A stretch of DNA of 54,558 nucleotides from Flavobacterium sp. (GCF_027490375.1 NZ_JAIXYH010000027.1:1-54558), one strand, 5' to 3'. Counted from the stretch's first letter, positions 25,163 to 34,738 are shown. Numbers and translations are program-made. Notes: generated by a model not told the origin, from the letters alone.

Positions 25163-25843
25163 CTAGTCGAGTTTATTGATGTAGTAGTTTGGATATTTCG
25201 AGGCCACAAAAGTAAACTGATTTTTTGACAATGGCTGATTTGTCTTAAAGGAATTAACAGTCAAAGTGGTTTTTGTTCCATTCTTCCCACTTTCAATCAT
25301 GTTATAAATGTGCTTTGTCTGCACGTCGATTCCCAAAAGCACTTCTTTACGCTGATCTTTAGCTGAAGTAGGAACCAATTTTATGTATTGAATTTTTCGT
25401 CCTTTTACATTTTGAAGAATGTCCCAATAATATTTGTAACCACTATTAAAGAACGTCAGCATTTTTGAAGGTGTTATCGCATTGCTGTCGTTATCATCGT
25501 ATTTTGAGATGCTCACTTCTTCATCTTCTGGAACTATAGTGTAAACTTTCTTGCCATCAAAAAGTTTTGTTGTTCCCATGAAATTCAGCAAATACTTGTC
25601 GCCTTCCAGAATAACGCTTCCTTTTGATTCCTGATTTATATTCTCTCTGTTATTCTGTAAACTGTATTTGAATTCGATACTTATATTCTTATAGCTTTTA
25701 ACCTTAGCAGTAACTTCATCGAGTAAGCTCTTTGCTTTTTTGTCTTGCGCAAAACCTGAAATCGCGCTAAAACAAACACAGAAAAAGGATAAAATAGTTG
25801 TAAGATAAGCTCTTTTAAAAGCACGTTGACTTTTAGAAATCAT
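25163..25843 (-). CDS. lolA: Outer-membrane lipoprotein carrier LolA-like protein
   Basis: The 226-residue exported protein has a signal peptide (about 1-32, ending GFAQ). A LolA-type beta-sheet follows (SLLDEVTAKVKSYKNISIEFKYSL, GDKYLLNFMGTTKLFDGKKVYTIVPEDEEV, KQLLGIDVQT-like strands). LolA ferries lipoproteins through the periplasm to the outer membrane. Its start codon overlaps the ftsK stop by one base, and lptF/G follows after 9 bases. This places it in an envelope biogenesis operon. Confidence 0.88.
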   Translation of the reverse strand: MISKSQRAFKRAYLTTILSFFCVCFSAISGFAQDKKAKSLLDEVTAKVKSYKNISIEFKYSLQNNRENINQESKGSVILEGDKYLLNFMGTTKLFDGKKVYTIVPEDEEVSISKYDDNDSNAITPSKMLTFFNSGYKYYWDILQNVKGRKIQYIKLVPTSAKDQRKEVLLGIDVQTKHIYNMIESGKNGTKTTLTVNSFKTNQPLSKNQFTFVASKYPNYYINKLD

Positions 25844-28359
25844 TACTTGTTATTTTCTTCGTTATTTAAAAACTGATGCAAGCTCGCTAAATCTGTAAAA
25901 TTTACGTTACGCGCTTTGCTTCCTTCAAACGGACCAACGATTCCGGCGGCTTCTAACTGATCGATTAATCGACCAGCGCGGTTGTAACCCAATTTCAACT
26001 TTCGTTGCAATAAAGAGGCTGAGCCTTGTTGAGCTGTTACAATAATCTCGGCAGCTTCGCGGAACATCGAATCGCGCTCCGACACATCTATATCAAGTTT
26101 AATGCCACTTTCTTCGTCGCCAACATATTCTGGCAATAAATATGCATTTGGATACGCTTTTTGCGAACCAATATACTCGGTAATTCGTTCCACTTCAGGC
26201 GTGTCAACAAAAGCACACTGCACACGAATTACGTCATTTCCGTTGCTGTACAGCAAGTCGCCTCGACCAATTAACTGATCTGCACCTTGCGTATCTAAAA
26301 TCGTACGGCTATCGATTTTCGAAGTAACTCTAAACGCAATACGCGCCGGGAAATTCGCTTTAATGATTCCCGTAATTACATTCACCGATGGTCGCTGTGT
26401 GGCGATGATTAAGTGAATTCCGATAGCACGCGCCAATTGAGCCAAACGGGCAATTGGTGTTTCTACCTCTTTTCCAGCTGTCATAATCAAATCCGCAAAC
26501 TCATCAACTACTAGGATGATATACGGTAAAAATCGATGCCCTAATTCCGGATTTAATTTACGTTGCTTAAACTTCTCGTTGTATTCCTTAATATTGCGAA
26601 CCATGGCATCTTTCAACAACGAATAACGGTTGTCCATTTCCACGCAAAGTGAATTCAACGTATTGATAACCTTATTGTTATCGGTAATAATTGCATCTTC
26701 CGTATCTGGTAATTTAGCCAAATAATGACGCTCAATTTTATTGAAAAGTGTTAATTCAACTTTCTTAGGATCTACCAATACAAACTTAACTTCGGCAGGA
26801 TGCTTTTTGTAAAGTAATGAAGTGAGAACGGCGTTTAAACCTACCGACTTACCCTGACCTGTTGCTCCCGCCATCAATAAGTGAGGCATACGAGCTAAGT
26901 CAACAACAAAAGTTTCGTTACTAATCGTTTTTCCAAGCGCAATAGGTAACTCCATTTCTGCTTCCTGAAATTTCGTAGAAGCAATAACACTTTTCATCGA
27001 AACTGTTGTCGGATTCTTGTTCGGAACTTCAATACCAATCGTTCCTTTACCTGGAATCGGTGCAATGATTCGAATTCCTAAAGCCGAAAGCGATAAAGCA
27101 ATATCGTCTTCCAAACTCTTAATCTTCGAAATTCGAATTCCCGCTTCTGGAACAATTTCATATAAAGTTACCGACGGACCTACTGTTGCCTTGATCTGTG
27201 CAATCTCAATTTTGTAATTGCGCAAAGTTTCAACAATGCGATTCTTATTTTCTTCTAGTTCTTCTTGATTGATCGTAATTCCGCCAGAAGCGTAATCTTT
27301 CAATAAATCAATCGACGGAAATTTGTAATTCGATAAATCAAGCGTCGGATCAAACAAACCAAAATCGGCCACCAAACGATCGGCTAAATTTTCACTAACC
27401 ACAATTTCTTCCTCGACTTTCTCTATCACAAAAGCCTCTTCAGGATCTACGTGATGGCCTTCAATTTCGATATCTTCATCGTTTGTAACATCTAATGAAA
27501 TTTCTTGGCGCTGCGGTTCTGTTTTTAATTGAATTTCCGATGCTGAACCAATAGTAGGTTTTAACGCTTCTTTATCGATTTCAAATGCGCTAGGTTTCGA
27601 GATTAAAACCGGTTCTGGGATGTCTTCTTCTTCAATAGAAAAATCTATAGCTGCAGCGGGCGCAACAGTAGTGGCGGCGGTGTCTTCTACGGCAAATTCT
27701 TCTAAATTATAAGCTGTTGCTGCCGATTGAGCGGCGGCGGCTGCTTTAAGGTCGTCTTCAGAAGGCGCTGCTTTTTCAGGTTTTTCAAAAAAGGTTTTAA
27801 CAAAGTCGGGCGATATCTTCACCTTAAAAATCAGGTAAACAATGAGTCCAAGAACCAAAATAAGTGCTGTTCCTGCTTTTCCGGCAAAATCTTGCAGCAA
27901 GTCGTTTAGTTCGTAACCAACCATACCTCCTAATTCCGGTAAGAAGTTGGCAAAAAATCCGAGCGAAACTGAAACGATTAAAATCGCAAACAAGTCCCAG
28001 AACCAGGTGCCGCGAAGCTTAACCACCGGGATGTCTAAAATCATATACAAACCGGTTAGAAACAACAAACGCACCAAAAGGAACGAGGCAACGCCAAAAC
28101 CTTGATGGAGAAAAAACTCAGCGATGAATGCTCCCGTTTTTCCCAGCCAATTCGAAACGGGTTCGGATCGATCCGCGAAAGCGTCTAAAGCACTCTGATC
28201 TTGCGAGCCGGATATAAAAAAAGAAATGAAAGCCAAAAGCATGGCAACCGACACTAATGTCAGTACAAAACCAGCAATAACAATATTTTGTCTGCTGAAA
28301 ATTTTCGACGTTTTAGGTGCACTTACTTGCTCCGATTCTGATTTCGTTTTCTTTGCCAT
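25843..28359 (-). CDS. ftsK: DNA translocase FtsK/SpoIIIE
   Basis: The 838-residue protein starts with about four membrane helices (residues 27-180). An acidic, low-complexity linker follows (about 185-320). The alpha/beta motor has Walker A LMAGATGQGKSVGLN near 490 and Walker B YIILVVDEFADLI near 605. The C-terminal gamma winged helix (EIIVTAQQGSASLLQRKLKLGYNRAGRLIDQLE) recognises KOPS-like DNA. It pumps chromosome ends across the division septum. The linker is short compared with E. coli, as usual for Bacteroidota. It is flanked by dgkA and lolA in one operon. Confidence 0.96.
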   Translation of the reverse strand: MAKKTKSESEQVSAPKTSKIFSRQNIVIAGFVLTLVSVAMLLAFISFFISGSQDQSALDAFADRSEPVSNWLGKTGAFIAEFFLHQGFGVASFLLVRLLFLTGLYMILDIPVVKLRGTWFWDLFAILIVSVSLGFFANFLPELGGMVGYELNDLLQDFAGKAGTALILVLGLIVYLIFKVKISPDFVKTFFEKPEKAAPSEDDLKAAAAAQSAATAYNLEEFAVEDTAATTVAPAAAIDFSIEEEDIPEPVLISKPSAFEIDKEALKPTIGSASEIQLKTEPQRQEISLDVTNDEDIEIEGHHVDPEEAFVIEKVEEEIVVSENLADRLVADFGLFDPTLDLSNYKFPSIDLLKDYASGGITINQEELEENKNRIVETLRNYKIEIAQIKATVGPSVTLYEIVPEAGIRISKIKSLEDDIALSLSALGIRIIAPIPGKGTIGIEVPNKNPTTVSMKSVIASTKFQEAEMELPIALGKTISNETFVVDLARMPHLLMAGATGQGKSVGLNAVLTSLLYKKHPAEVKFVLVDPKKVELTLFNKIERHYLAKLPDTEDAIITDNNKVINTLNSLCVEMDNRYSLLKDAMVRNIKEYNEKFKQRKLNPELGHRFLPYIILVVDEFADLIMTAGKEVETPIARLAQLARAIGIHLIIATQRPSVNVITGIIKANFPARIAFRVTSKIDSRTILDTQGADQLIGRGDLLYSNGNDVIRVQCAFVDTPEVERITEYIGSQKAYPNAYLLPEYVGDEESGIKLDIDVSERDSMFREAAEIIVTAQQGSASLLQRKLKLGYNRAGRLIDQLEAAGIVGPFEGSKARNVNFTDLASLHQFLNNEENNK

Positions 28360-28374
28360 ACCTGCAATCGAAGT

Positions 28375-28743
28375 TTATATAAAATACGGTAGATAAATGA
28401 GTAAGCCAACGGCAACTGCTGTAATAGCTGCAAAACAAACGGCTCCTGCGGCAATATCTTTTATGAAACCAATTTTTTTGTGATAATCCGGATGAATGAA
28501 ATCGGCAATCTTTTCCACAGCAGTGTTTAAGCCTTCGATTCCTAAAACCAAACCGCAGGCCATTGTTTGCAACATCCATTCGGTGCGCGAAATGCCTACG
28601 TAAAATCCCAAAAATATCAATAAAAGGGTAAGCGAACTTTGAACCATAATGCTGTGCTCGGTGGTCACCAATTTATACGCGCCTTTTATCGCAAATTTGA
28701 AACTTTTTAAACGGCCGGTAACAAAACTGTGATCTGTCTTCAT
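28375..28743 (-). CDS. dgkA: Diacylglycerol/undecaprenol kinase family protein
   Basis: The 122-residue small integral membrane kinase has three helices (about 35-52, 55-72, 97-120). The family motif is GLNTAVEKIADFIHPDYHKKIGFIKDIAAGAV, including the catalytic Glu and metal-binding acidic residues. Members phosphorylate diacylglycerol or undecaprenol for lipid recycling; which substrate applies is not decided. It is spaced 6 bases from tpx upstream and 15 from ftsK downstream on the minus strand. Confidence 0.88.
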   Translation of the reverse strand: MKTDHSFVTGRLKSFKFAIKGAYKLVTTEHSIMVQSSLTLLLIFLGFYVGISRTEWMLQTMACGLVLGIEGLNTAVEKIADFIHPDYHKKIGFIKDIAAGAVCFAAITAVAVGLLIYLPYFI

Positions 28744-28749
28744 TGCCTC

Positions 28750-29250
28750 TTATTTCAAGCTGGCTAGGGCTTGCTCGTAATTCGGCTCGTTTGCGACCTC
28801 AGGAACTAATTCAGTATAAATAACTTTGCCATCAGTGTCAACAACAATTACCGAACGCGCATGTAAGCCTTTTAACGGACCAGAAACGAATTCCAAACCG
28901 TAATCTTTTCCAAATTGCCCCGCTCTAAAATCAGAAACAGCATACACGTTTTCAATACCTTCAGCGCCACAAAAACGTTTGATTGCAAAAGGTAAATCAC
29001 GTGAAATACACAAAATAACTGTGTTTTCTACTTGCGCCGCTTCGTGATTAAACATGCGTACCGAGGTTGCGCAAGTAGGCGTATCGATACTTGGAAAAAT
29101 ATTTAAAATAACGCGCTTCCCGGCGTAATCCGACAAGTGGATCTCTGATAAATCGGTTTTAACTAAAGTAAAAGCTGGTGCTGCTGCGCCAATTTGTGGT
29201 AAATCACCCGAGGTTTGAACGGCGTTTCCGCCCAAAGTTACTGTAGACAT
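28750..29250 (-). CDS. tpx: Thiol peroxidase
   Basis: This 166-residue atypical 2-Cys peroxiredoxin has peroxidatic Cys60 in SIDTPTCATSV and resolving Cys94 in IKRFCGAEG. These positions are within one residue of those in E. coli Tpx. It reduces hydroperoxides using thioredoxin in the cytoplasm. The N-terminus VTLGGNAVQTSGDLPQIG is typical. It heads the operon that continues through dgkA and ftsK, which links oxidative defence to envelope genes only by position. Confidence 0.95.
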   Translation of the reverse strand: MSTVTLGGNAVQTSGDLPQIGAAAPAFTLVKTDLSEIHLSDYAGKRVILNIFPSIDTPTCATSVRMFNHEAAQVENTVILCISRDLPFAIKRFCGAEGIENVYAVSDFRAGQFGKDYGLEFVSGPLKGLHARSVIVVDTDGKVIYTELVPEVANEPNYEQALASLK

Positions 29251-29396
29251 GCTGTTTTAATTAAGTTTCCAAAATTAAATAAAAAGCCGTGTCTTTACCA
29301 TCTTTAATACAAGCGATTTTCCAAAAAATAAACCTCAAGCGATTTTTCTGTTTTCCAGCAACGAGCAAGCGTGTTTTTTGCTGATGTAAGCCTTTG

Positions 29397-30299
29397 TTAA
29401 TCAAACAAATCCATCGCTAAACGAAAGGTATTGCAATGCGCTTCAACAATTGTTTTTACCTCTGGCGAATATCCGCCGCCCAAAGCTACAGTTACCGGAA
29501 TATTCCTTTTCTTAAGTTCTTGAAATACAATTAAATCGCGCGTTTTGCAATCTTCCATACTCACCTGTAATTTCCCAAATTTATCGGTTTCCAATATGTC
29601 TACTCCAGCTAAATAAAATGCAAAATCTGGCTGTACGTCATCGAGTAGTTTAGGCAGTGTTTCGTTTAAAATCGACAAATACGTGGCACCGGTGGTTCCG
29701 TTGGCTAAACCGACGTCTAAATCCGATTTTTCTTTATGAAACGGATAATTCGTAGCGCCGTGCATGCTAAAGGTAAATACCTGGTTATTATTTTCCATCA
29801 ATTTTGCAGTTCCGTTTCCTTGGTGAACGTCTAAATCGATGATGATAATCTTCTTTCGTAAATCTTTATGCAACAAATAGTTAGCGGCTATCGCCATGTC
29901 GTTTAGCAAACAAAATCCTTCACCGCGTTCCGCAAAGGCATGATGCGTTCCGCCAGCAACATTTAAAGCCGCTCCGTGCGCAATCGCATGTACCGCTGCA
30001 TCGATGGTTCCTTGAGTAATAATTAATTCTCGCAACGTAAGTTCGGGCGATTGTGGGAAACCAATTTTTCTTTGCTCCGAAGCACTCAATTCCTGATGAA
30101 TCAGCTTGTCGTAATACGCCTTTTCATGCGTCCATAAAACCACCTCTTCCGAACACGGCAGCGGGCTAAAAAAGTGCGCCGCTGTACAAGTTCCCTCGTG
30201 CAGTAATTGCTGCGGAATAAGCTCGTATTTTAACATCGGAAACCGGTGATTCTCCGGCAAAGGATGAGCGTAAATCGGATCAAACGCAATTTTAATCAT
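29397..30299 (-). CDS. Histone deacetylase-fold hydrolase
   Basis: The 300-residue arginase/deacetylase-fold protein has GGTHHAFAERGEGFCLLND (paired catalytic histidines), IIIDLDVHQGNGTA (zinc ligands) and FYLAGVDILETDKFG (third ligand). The closing VALGGGYSPE contains the catalytic-tyrosine position. It resembles the short HDAC11-like bacterial group. The real substrate in bacteria is uncertain: acetyl-lysine, acetylpolyamine or another amide. Its start codon sits directly against structured element B (30300-30516), with no room for a separate ribosome-binding site. Confidence 0.88.
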   Translation of the reverse strand: MIKIAFDPIYAHPLPENHRFPMLKYELIPQQLLHEGTCTAAHFFSPLPCSEEVVLWTHEKAYYDKLIHQELSASEQRKIGFPQSPELTLRELIITQGTIDAAVHAIAHGAALNVAGGTHHAFAERGEGFCLLNDMAIAANYLLHKDLRKKIIIIDLDVHQGNGTAKLMENNNQVFTFSMHGATNYPFHKEKSDLDVGLANGTTGATYLSILNETLPKLLDDVQPDFAFYLAGVDILETDKFGKLQVSMEDCKTRDLIVFQELKKRNIPVTVALGGGYSPEVKTIVEAHCNTFRLAMDLFD

Positions 30300-30516
30300 A
30301 ACCTGAGTTCGATTTAAAAATTGAAGTCAGGAAACAGATAAATGGTTGATTACGAGGCAGATTTTTATTGGGATACTATAGTATCGCAAAAAAATCAAAC
30401 GAAGTAAGCAGCCGTTAATCTGTTTAGCCTGGAAGTTGTTCATTTCGGTGGCAATTTGATTTCACAATCTTTTCATTTCAAGCGTTCTGACAAAGATTTT
30501 TAATCGAACTCAGGTT
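30300..30516. repeat. Structured non-coding element, copy B (inverted relative to A)
   Basis: AACCTGAGTTCGATT (30300-30314) pairs perfectly with AATCGAACTCAGGTT (30502-30516). An inner stem AAACAGAT (30332-30339) pairs with ATCTGTTT (30418-30425). The centre is GATACTATAGTATC (30372-30385) with conserved bulged flanks. Read on the minus strand it aligns along its length with copy A at 10085-10294. It fills the whole gap between the deacetylase gene and a small upstream gene. In the direction matching copy A, it is read on the same strand as the deacetylase gene. Confidence 0.75.
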
Positions 30517-30522
30517 CATAGG

Positions 30523-30723
30523 CTAGGGAAGGCGTTCGCCGTACGAATTGTCGGTTTCCGGATTTCGCAATTGCGATTTTATTAAAACCTTGACATAATG
30601 ACGGTTACGACGCTCTTTTTTCGAATTATCTCGCTTATTCACACGCTTATCGTGCACAATTTCATTCAAATCGTTTAAATCTTCCAGATCCGTCACGTCT
30701 TTTATCGATGTTCGCTTGGGCAT
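30523..30723 (-). CDS. Small basic protein of unknown function
   Basis: The 66-residue charged protein reads MPKRTSIKDVTDLEDLNDL, then a Lys/Arg-rich stretch KKERRNRHYVKVLIKSQL, then a polar tail. No membrane segment or known motif is visible. The RRNRHYVK stretch could bind nucleic acid; that is inference. It is called a gene because the composition is protein-like and its ends are respected by neighbouring elements: structured element B starts 6 bases after its stop. Confidence 0.6.
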   Translation of the reverse strand: MPKRTSIKDVTDLEDLNDLNEIVHDKRVNKRDNSKKERRNRHYVKVLIKSQLRNPETDNSYGERLP

Positions 30724-30821
30724 ACCGTAAATGCTGTTTCGTTCAAAAATACGGGATTTCAGTAGCCAAAAAACTACTTTAACAATCGTTCAAATACTTT
30801 TTATTTGAGGCCTTTTTTGGA

Positions 30822-30945
30822 TTTGGGCGTGCCGGCGCAACTGTCTTAGCCAATACCGTAAGGGCGCCGTCGGGCTTTCCGCTGTATCCCCAATTGTCAT
30901 TGGGGGATGTCGCTTCAATCCCTCACGCAAATAAGTGCACGAAAA
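30822..30945 (+). repeat. GGGCGT/CTAACGC repeat family, copy 2
   Basis: TTTGGGCGTGCCGGCGC, then a variable part, GGGCGCCGTCGGGCTTTCC and GCTGTATCC are followed by a hairpin (CCCCAAT/ATTGGGG). Then come GGATGTCGCTTCAATCCC, TCACGC and a tail AAGTGCACGAAAATACGT. It fills the gap between a 66-residue gene and the DUF4258 gene. Confidence 0.8.
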
Positions 30946-30967
30946 TACGTCGGCACGAAAAGGTACT

Positions 30968-31345
30968 TTACTTCAATTTAGTAAACGATTTTATCAGAAC
31001 TTTTTCCGATCCGTTCACTACAGCAACTTCAATCGGTTCGTTTTGCTTGTTTCGACCTTCAACTATGTAGAGTTTTCCGCCCTGAGTAGGTTTGTTACTA
31101 CGTCCAAAATCAACGTCGCCGTACGTCATAATTTTCCGAACATCTGCCGTATCAATTTTTAAAACTTGCATCTGCATACGAGCCGAATCGCTATAAACAG
31201 CTGGCTTACGACGAATGTCTTTCAAAACACGCGCATTCGGAAAATACGAACAACCCACATCTTTCCCGCCAATCATGTAATACACGAAAATGGCGCCGAT
31301 GGTACATCCAAATAAATAATAGGCCAAACGTTGGTAAAACTTCAT
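30968..31345 (-). CDS. DUF4258 membrane-anchored protein
   Basis: The 125-residue protein has one N-terminal membrane helix (about 7-26, RLAYYLFGCTIGAIFVYYMI). A short cysteine-containing segment (GCSYFPNARVLKDI) leads to a DUF4258-like domain (about 60-122, TYGDVDFGRSNKP, KLYIVEG, PIEVAVVNGSEKVLI). Function is unknown. This one-helix arrangement is one I recognise from Flavobacteriaceae. It lies downstream of ald on the same strand with a 163-base gap. Confidence 0.75.
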   Translation of the reverse strand: MKFYQRLAYYLFGCTIGAIFVYYMIGGKDVGCSYFPNARVLKDIRRKPAVYSDSARMQMQVLKIDTADVRKIMTYGDVDFGRSNKPTQGGKLYIVEGRNKQNEPIEVAVVNGSEKVLIKSFTKLK

Positions 31346-31508
31346 GCTGATATTTTTTGCAAAAATAGCTTAAATAAATACGTGCTTCGTGCTGCTTTTT
31401 GTACAATTTAACAACGCCCTTGCAAGGATTTCCGAGCAAGTAAAATAACTAGTAATCAATTAAATAAAATATTCAATATAGCTAATTTAATCAACTTACA
31501 ATCAAATC

Positions 31509-32702
31509 TTAGAATACAATTAAATTAATGTCGCTGTACGCAAAACTAAACCAATCGGCAACGGTTTTATTTGTAAAAATTCCGTGATATAAATACACCC
31601 CGTGCTTCAATCCTTGATCGCAACGAATTGCCGCTTCAATACCGCCATCTTCGGCAATCTGAAGTAAATAGGGTGTAAGTATATTGCTAATCGATAACGA
31701 TGCCGTTTTGCTATAGCGCGACGGAATATTGGGCACACAATAGTGAATAACATCGTACTTGACAAAAGTGGGTTTTTCGTGCGAAGTTATTTCCGAAGTC
31801 TCAAAACATCCACCGGTGTCTATGCTCACATCAACAATCACGGCCCCTTTTTTCATGTGTTCAACCATGGTTTCGGTAACAACAACCGGACAACGGTCTT
31901 TGCCGCGCATGGCTCCAATGGCAACATCCGTGCGGCGCAAAGCTTTTAAAAGTGCTTTAGGTTGTATGGTCGAGGTAAAAATCGGAACGTTTAAATTGTT
32001 TTGCAATCGGCGTAGTTTCGTAATCGAATTATCGAATACTTTCACATTTGCGCCTAAGCCTGTGGCCGTTTTTGCGGCAAATTCGCCCACCGTTCCGGCA
32101 CCAATTATAACTACATCTGTTGGTGGAACGCCGGTAATATTGCCAAATAACAAACCTTTTCCTAATGTATCGTTAATCATTAATTCGGCGGCAATTAAAA
32201 CCGAAGCTGTTCCGGCAATTTCGCTTAACGACTTAACTGCTGGGTACGAACCGTCGGAATCTTTAATGAATTCAAATGCTAGAGCCGTAATCTTTTTCTT
32301 TTGCAAGGCCTCGAAATGCTCTTTTCGACGCGTTTTTAACTGCACTGCCGAAATTAGTAAGCTATCGGGCTTCATCATTTCAATTTCCTCGATGCTTGGC
32401 GGTTCCACTTTTAAAATCATCGGACACGAAAACACTTTCTTGGTATCGTGCGTAATTTCCGCGCCAGCGTCCGAATATTCTTTATCGCTGTACGAAGAGT
32501 GCAAGCCAGCGCCCGCTTCCAATATAACGCGATGTCCGTGCGAAACCAACGAATTTACGGCATCAGGCGTCAAGCAAATCCGACGTTCTTGAAAACGCGT
32601 TTCCTTCGGAATTCCAATAAACAATTCGCTTTTTTGCTTGCTTATTTCGAGCTTTTCTTCTTGCGGAAGCAGCTGTTGGTGCGTAAATGGTGTAATCGAC
32701 AT
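31509..32702 (-). CDS. ald: Alanine dehydrogenase
   Basis: The 397-residue AlaDH/PNT-family enzyme has an N-terminal half with GIPKETRFQERRICLTPDAV and ILKVEPPS. The NAD-binding half has TDVVIIGAGTVGEFAAKTATGLGANVKVFD and GAVIVDVSIDTGGCFETS. It interconverts L-alanine and pyruvate with NAD. It has a roughly 25-residue N-terminal extension before the usual start and is closer to the longer Bacteroidota form than to the 371-residue Bacillus enzyme. It follows tsaE and porX on the same strand. Confidence 0.92.
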   Translation of the reverse strand: MSITPFTHQQLLPQEEKLEISKQKSELFIGIPKETRFQERRICLTPDAVNSLVSHGHRVILEAGAGLHSSYSDKEYSDAGAEITHDTKKVFSCPMILKVEPPSIEEIEMMKPDSLLISAVQLKTRRKEHFEALQKKKITALAFEFIKDSDGSYPAVKSLSEIAGTASVLIAAELMINDTLGKGLLFGNITGVPPTDVVIIGAGTVGEFAAKTATGLGANVKVFDNSITKLRRLQNNLNVPIFTSTIQPKALLKALRRTDVAIGAMRGKDRCPVVVTETMVEHMKKGAVIVDVSIDTGGCFETSEITSHEKPTFVKYDVIHYCVPNIPSRYSKTASLSISNILTPYLLQIAEDGGIEAAIRCDQGLKHGVYLYHGIFTNKTVADWFSFAYSDINLIVF

Positions 32703-32771
32703 AGTGCATTTGCTTAGGCCGCCCTAAATTAAACAATCCGATAGATGTTTTTAACGAATGTTTACATTTTT

Positions 32772-33182
32772 TTAATTCCTAATTTGAAGCTTCCGATCGC
32801 CATTCTCTAATAATTCAATCGAAATCAACGTATTGGAATTCGGAATTAAATTCGGCGTTTTATCCGGCCATTCAATAAAGCAGTATGATCCGCTGTAAAA
32901 ATACTCTTCAATACCAAAATCAAGCGCTTCGGCTTCCGATTTTAAGCGATACAAATCGAAATGATACGCGGCAGCTCCGTTCGCAATCTCGTATTCATTT
33001 ACAATAGAAAACGTCGGACTTCCTCCCACGCGACCGCCACCCAATTGAAAAACGAGTTCGCGAATCAAGGTAGTTTTTCCAACACCCATTTCGGCGTCAA
33101 AAAGTAAAATTCGATGCTGGGCGTTTGCCAGAATAAAGCTCGCCGCGGCAGGCAAATCGTCTAAAGCAAAAGTCAATTCCAT
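32772..33182 (-). CDS. tsaE: tRNA threonylcarbamoyladenosine ATPase TsaE
   Basis: The 136-residue P-loop ATPase has Walker A EMGVGKTT at 31-38, GSPTFSIVNEY and HFDLYRL near the middle, and a CFIEWPDK segment. It assists the TsaB-TsaD complex that makes t6A37 in ANN-decoding tRNAs. Its start codon overlaps the porX stop by one base (CATTA on the plus strand), so translation is coupled. The porX-tsaE-ald order fits Flavobacteriia. Confidence 0.93.
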   Translation of the reverse strand: MELTFALDDLPAAASFILANAQHRILLFDAEMGVGKTTLIRELVFQLGGGRVGGSPTFSIVNEYEIANGAAAYHFDLYRLKSEAEALDFGIEEYFYSGSYCFIEWPDKTPNLIPNSNTLISIELLENGDRKLQIRN

Positions 33183-34738
33183 TAATTTTTTGGGTTGAAA
33201 ACGAGGAAAGGAACAATCATTTCTTCAAGCGAAATTCCGCCGTGCTGGTACGAATTCCGGTAGTAACTCACGTAATGATTGAAGTTATTCACATACGCTA
33301 AGAACAAATCGTTCTTTGCAAAAATGTATGAACTCGACATGTTAATCGTAGGCAAGCCAACAGATTTCGGATCTTTCACCACAAAAACATCCTTTTCTTC
33401 ATACGTTAAACTTTTACCCGTTTTGTACCGCAAATTCAGCGACGTATTTTTATCGCCAATCACTTTCGAAGGATTCTTAACGTTTATTGTTCCGTGATCC
33501 GTAGTGATAATCAGTTTAAAACCAAGCTTTTGTGCTTGTTGAATGATTTCCAACAGCGGCGAGTTCTTGAACCAACTTTGAGTTAACGAACGGTAGGCTT
33601 TATCATCTCCGGCAAGTTCTTTAACCACGTCCATTTCGGTTTTTGCATGCGAAAGCATATCCACAAAGTTGTAAACAACCGTCACTAAATCGTGACCTTT
33701 TAAACTCTTAAAGCTGTCTACCAATTTCTTACCCGAAACTAAATTCGTAATCTTAAAATACTCTTGTTTAATATTCAAACCCAAACGACGAATTTGCTCA
33801 GTTAAGAACTCGGCTTCATACAAGTTTTTTCCTCCTTCATCAATATCGTTTTTCCAATATTGCGGAAATTGCTTTTCCATTTCTAGGGGAAGTAATCCAC
33901 TAAAAATGGCGTTGCGCGCGTATTGCGTGGCTGTAGGTAAAATGGCGAAATACGGCACTTCTTTCTCCAATTTGTAATGATTTCCGACGGTCGATTCAAA
34001 GGCTTTCCATTGGTCGTATCGCAAATTATCAATCACCACAAACAAAATAGGTGCTTCTTTCTTTTTGATTTCCGGAACAACTAATTCGCGAAACAAGGTA
34101 TGCGATAAAACCGGACGGGCCGCTTTGGGTTGCATCCATTCGGCGTAATTGCGCTCAATAAACTTTCCGAATTGCGAATTGGCTTCTGCTTTCTGCGATT
34201 CCAAAATTTGAATCATCGCCTGATCTTCAATATTTTCCAACTCCAATTCCCAGAAAAGTAACTTCTTATACAGGTCGGTCCAATCTTCAAACGTATTTAC
34301 CTGCATGAGTTCCATAGAAATTTTTCGGAACTCTTTCTGATAATCGAGTGTAGCTTTTTCAGAAATGAGACGCGAGTGATCTAAATTCTTTTTCAAACTC
34401 AATAAAATCTGATTCGGATTTACAGGTTTGATTAAATAATCGGCGATTTTTGAGCCAATTGCTTCTTCCATGATATACTCTTCTTCACTTTTGGTAATCA
34501 TGATTACAGGCACTGCCGATTTCTTTTCTTTCATCTCAGCGAGCGTTTCTAGACCATTCATACCGGGCATGTTTTCATCCAAAAAAACGATGTCAAAATC
34601 GCCACTTTCAAAGAGATCAACGGCGTCTCTACCGTTGTTGCAGGTGGTTACCTGATAGTTCTTTTTTTCTAAAAACATGATGTGAGGTTTAAGAAGATCG
34701 ATCTCGTCGTCAACCCATAAAATTTTGATAGCACTCAT
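33182..34738 (-). CDS. porX: T9SS regulator PorX (response regulator with PglZ domain)
   Basis: Of 518 residues, 1-120 form a receiver domain with acidic D10/D11, phospho-acceptor D54 (FLDENMPGM) and the conserved Lys in DYLIKPVNP. Residues about 200-515 form a PglZ/alkaline-phosphatase-fold domain (APILFVVIDNLRYDQWKAF, TITTDHGTINV-like strand). PorX with PorY controls type IX secretion genes; the phosphatase domain is reported to act on cyclic nucleotides. The nearby nuclease with a T9SS sorting domain is a plausible cargo of the system. It leads the tsaE-ald transcript. Confidence 0.93.
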   Translation of the reverse strand: MSAIKILWVDDEIDLLKPHIMFLEKKNYQVTTCNNGRDAVDLFESGDFDIVFLDENMPGMNGLETLAEMKEKKSAVPVIMITKSEEEYIMEEAIGSKIADYLIKPVNPNQILLSLKKNLDHSRLISEKATLDYQKEFRKISMELMQVNTFEDWTDLYKKLLFWELELENIEDQAMIQILESQKAEANSQFGKFIERNYAEWMQPKAARPVLSHTLFRELVVPEIKKKEAPILFVVIDNLRYDQWKAFESTVGNHYKLEKEVPYFAILPTATQYARNAIFSGLLPLEMEKQFPQYWKNDIDEGGKNLYEAEFLTEQIRRLGLNIKQEYFKITNLVSGKKLVDSFKSLKGHDLVTVVYNFVDMLSHAKTEMDVVKELAGDDKAYRSLTQSWFKNSPLLEIIQQAQKLGFKLIITTDHGTINVKNPSKVIGDKNTSLNLRYKTGKSLTYEEKDVFVVKDPKSVGLPTINMSSSYIFAKNDLFLAYVNNFNHYVSYYRNSYQHGGISLEEMIVPFLVFNPKN

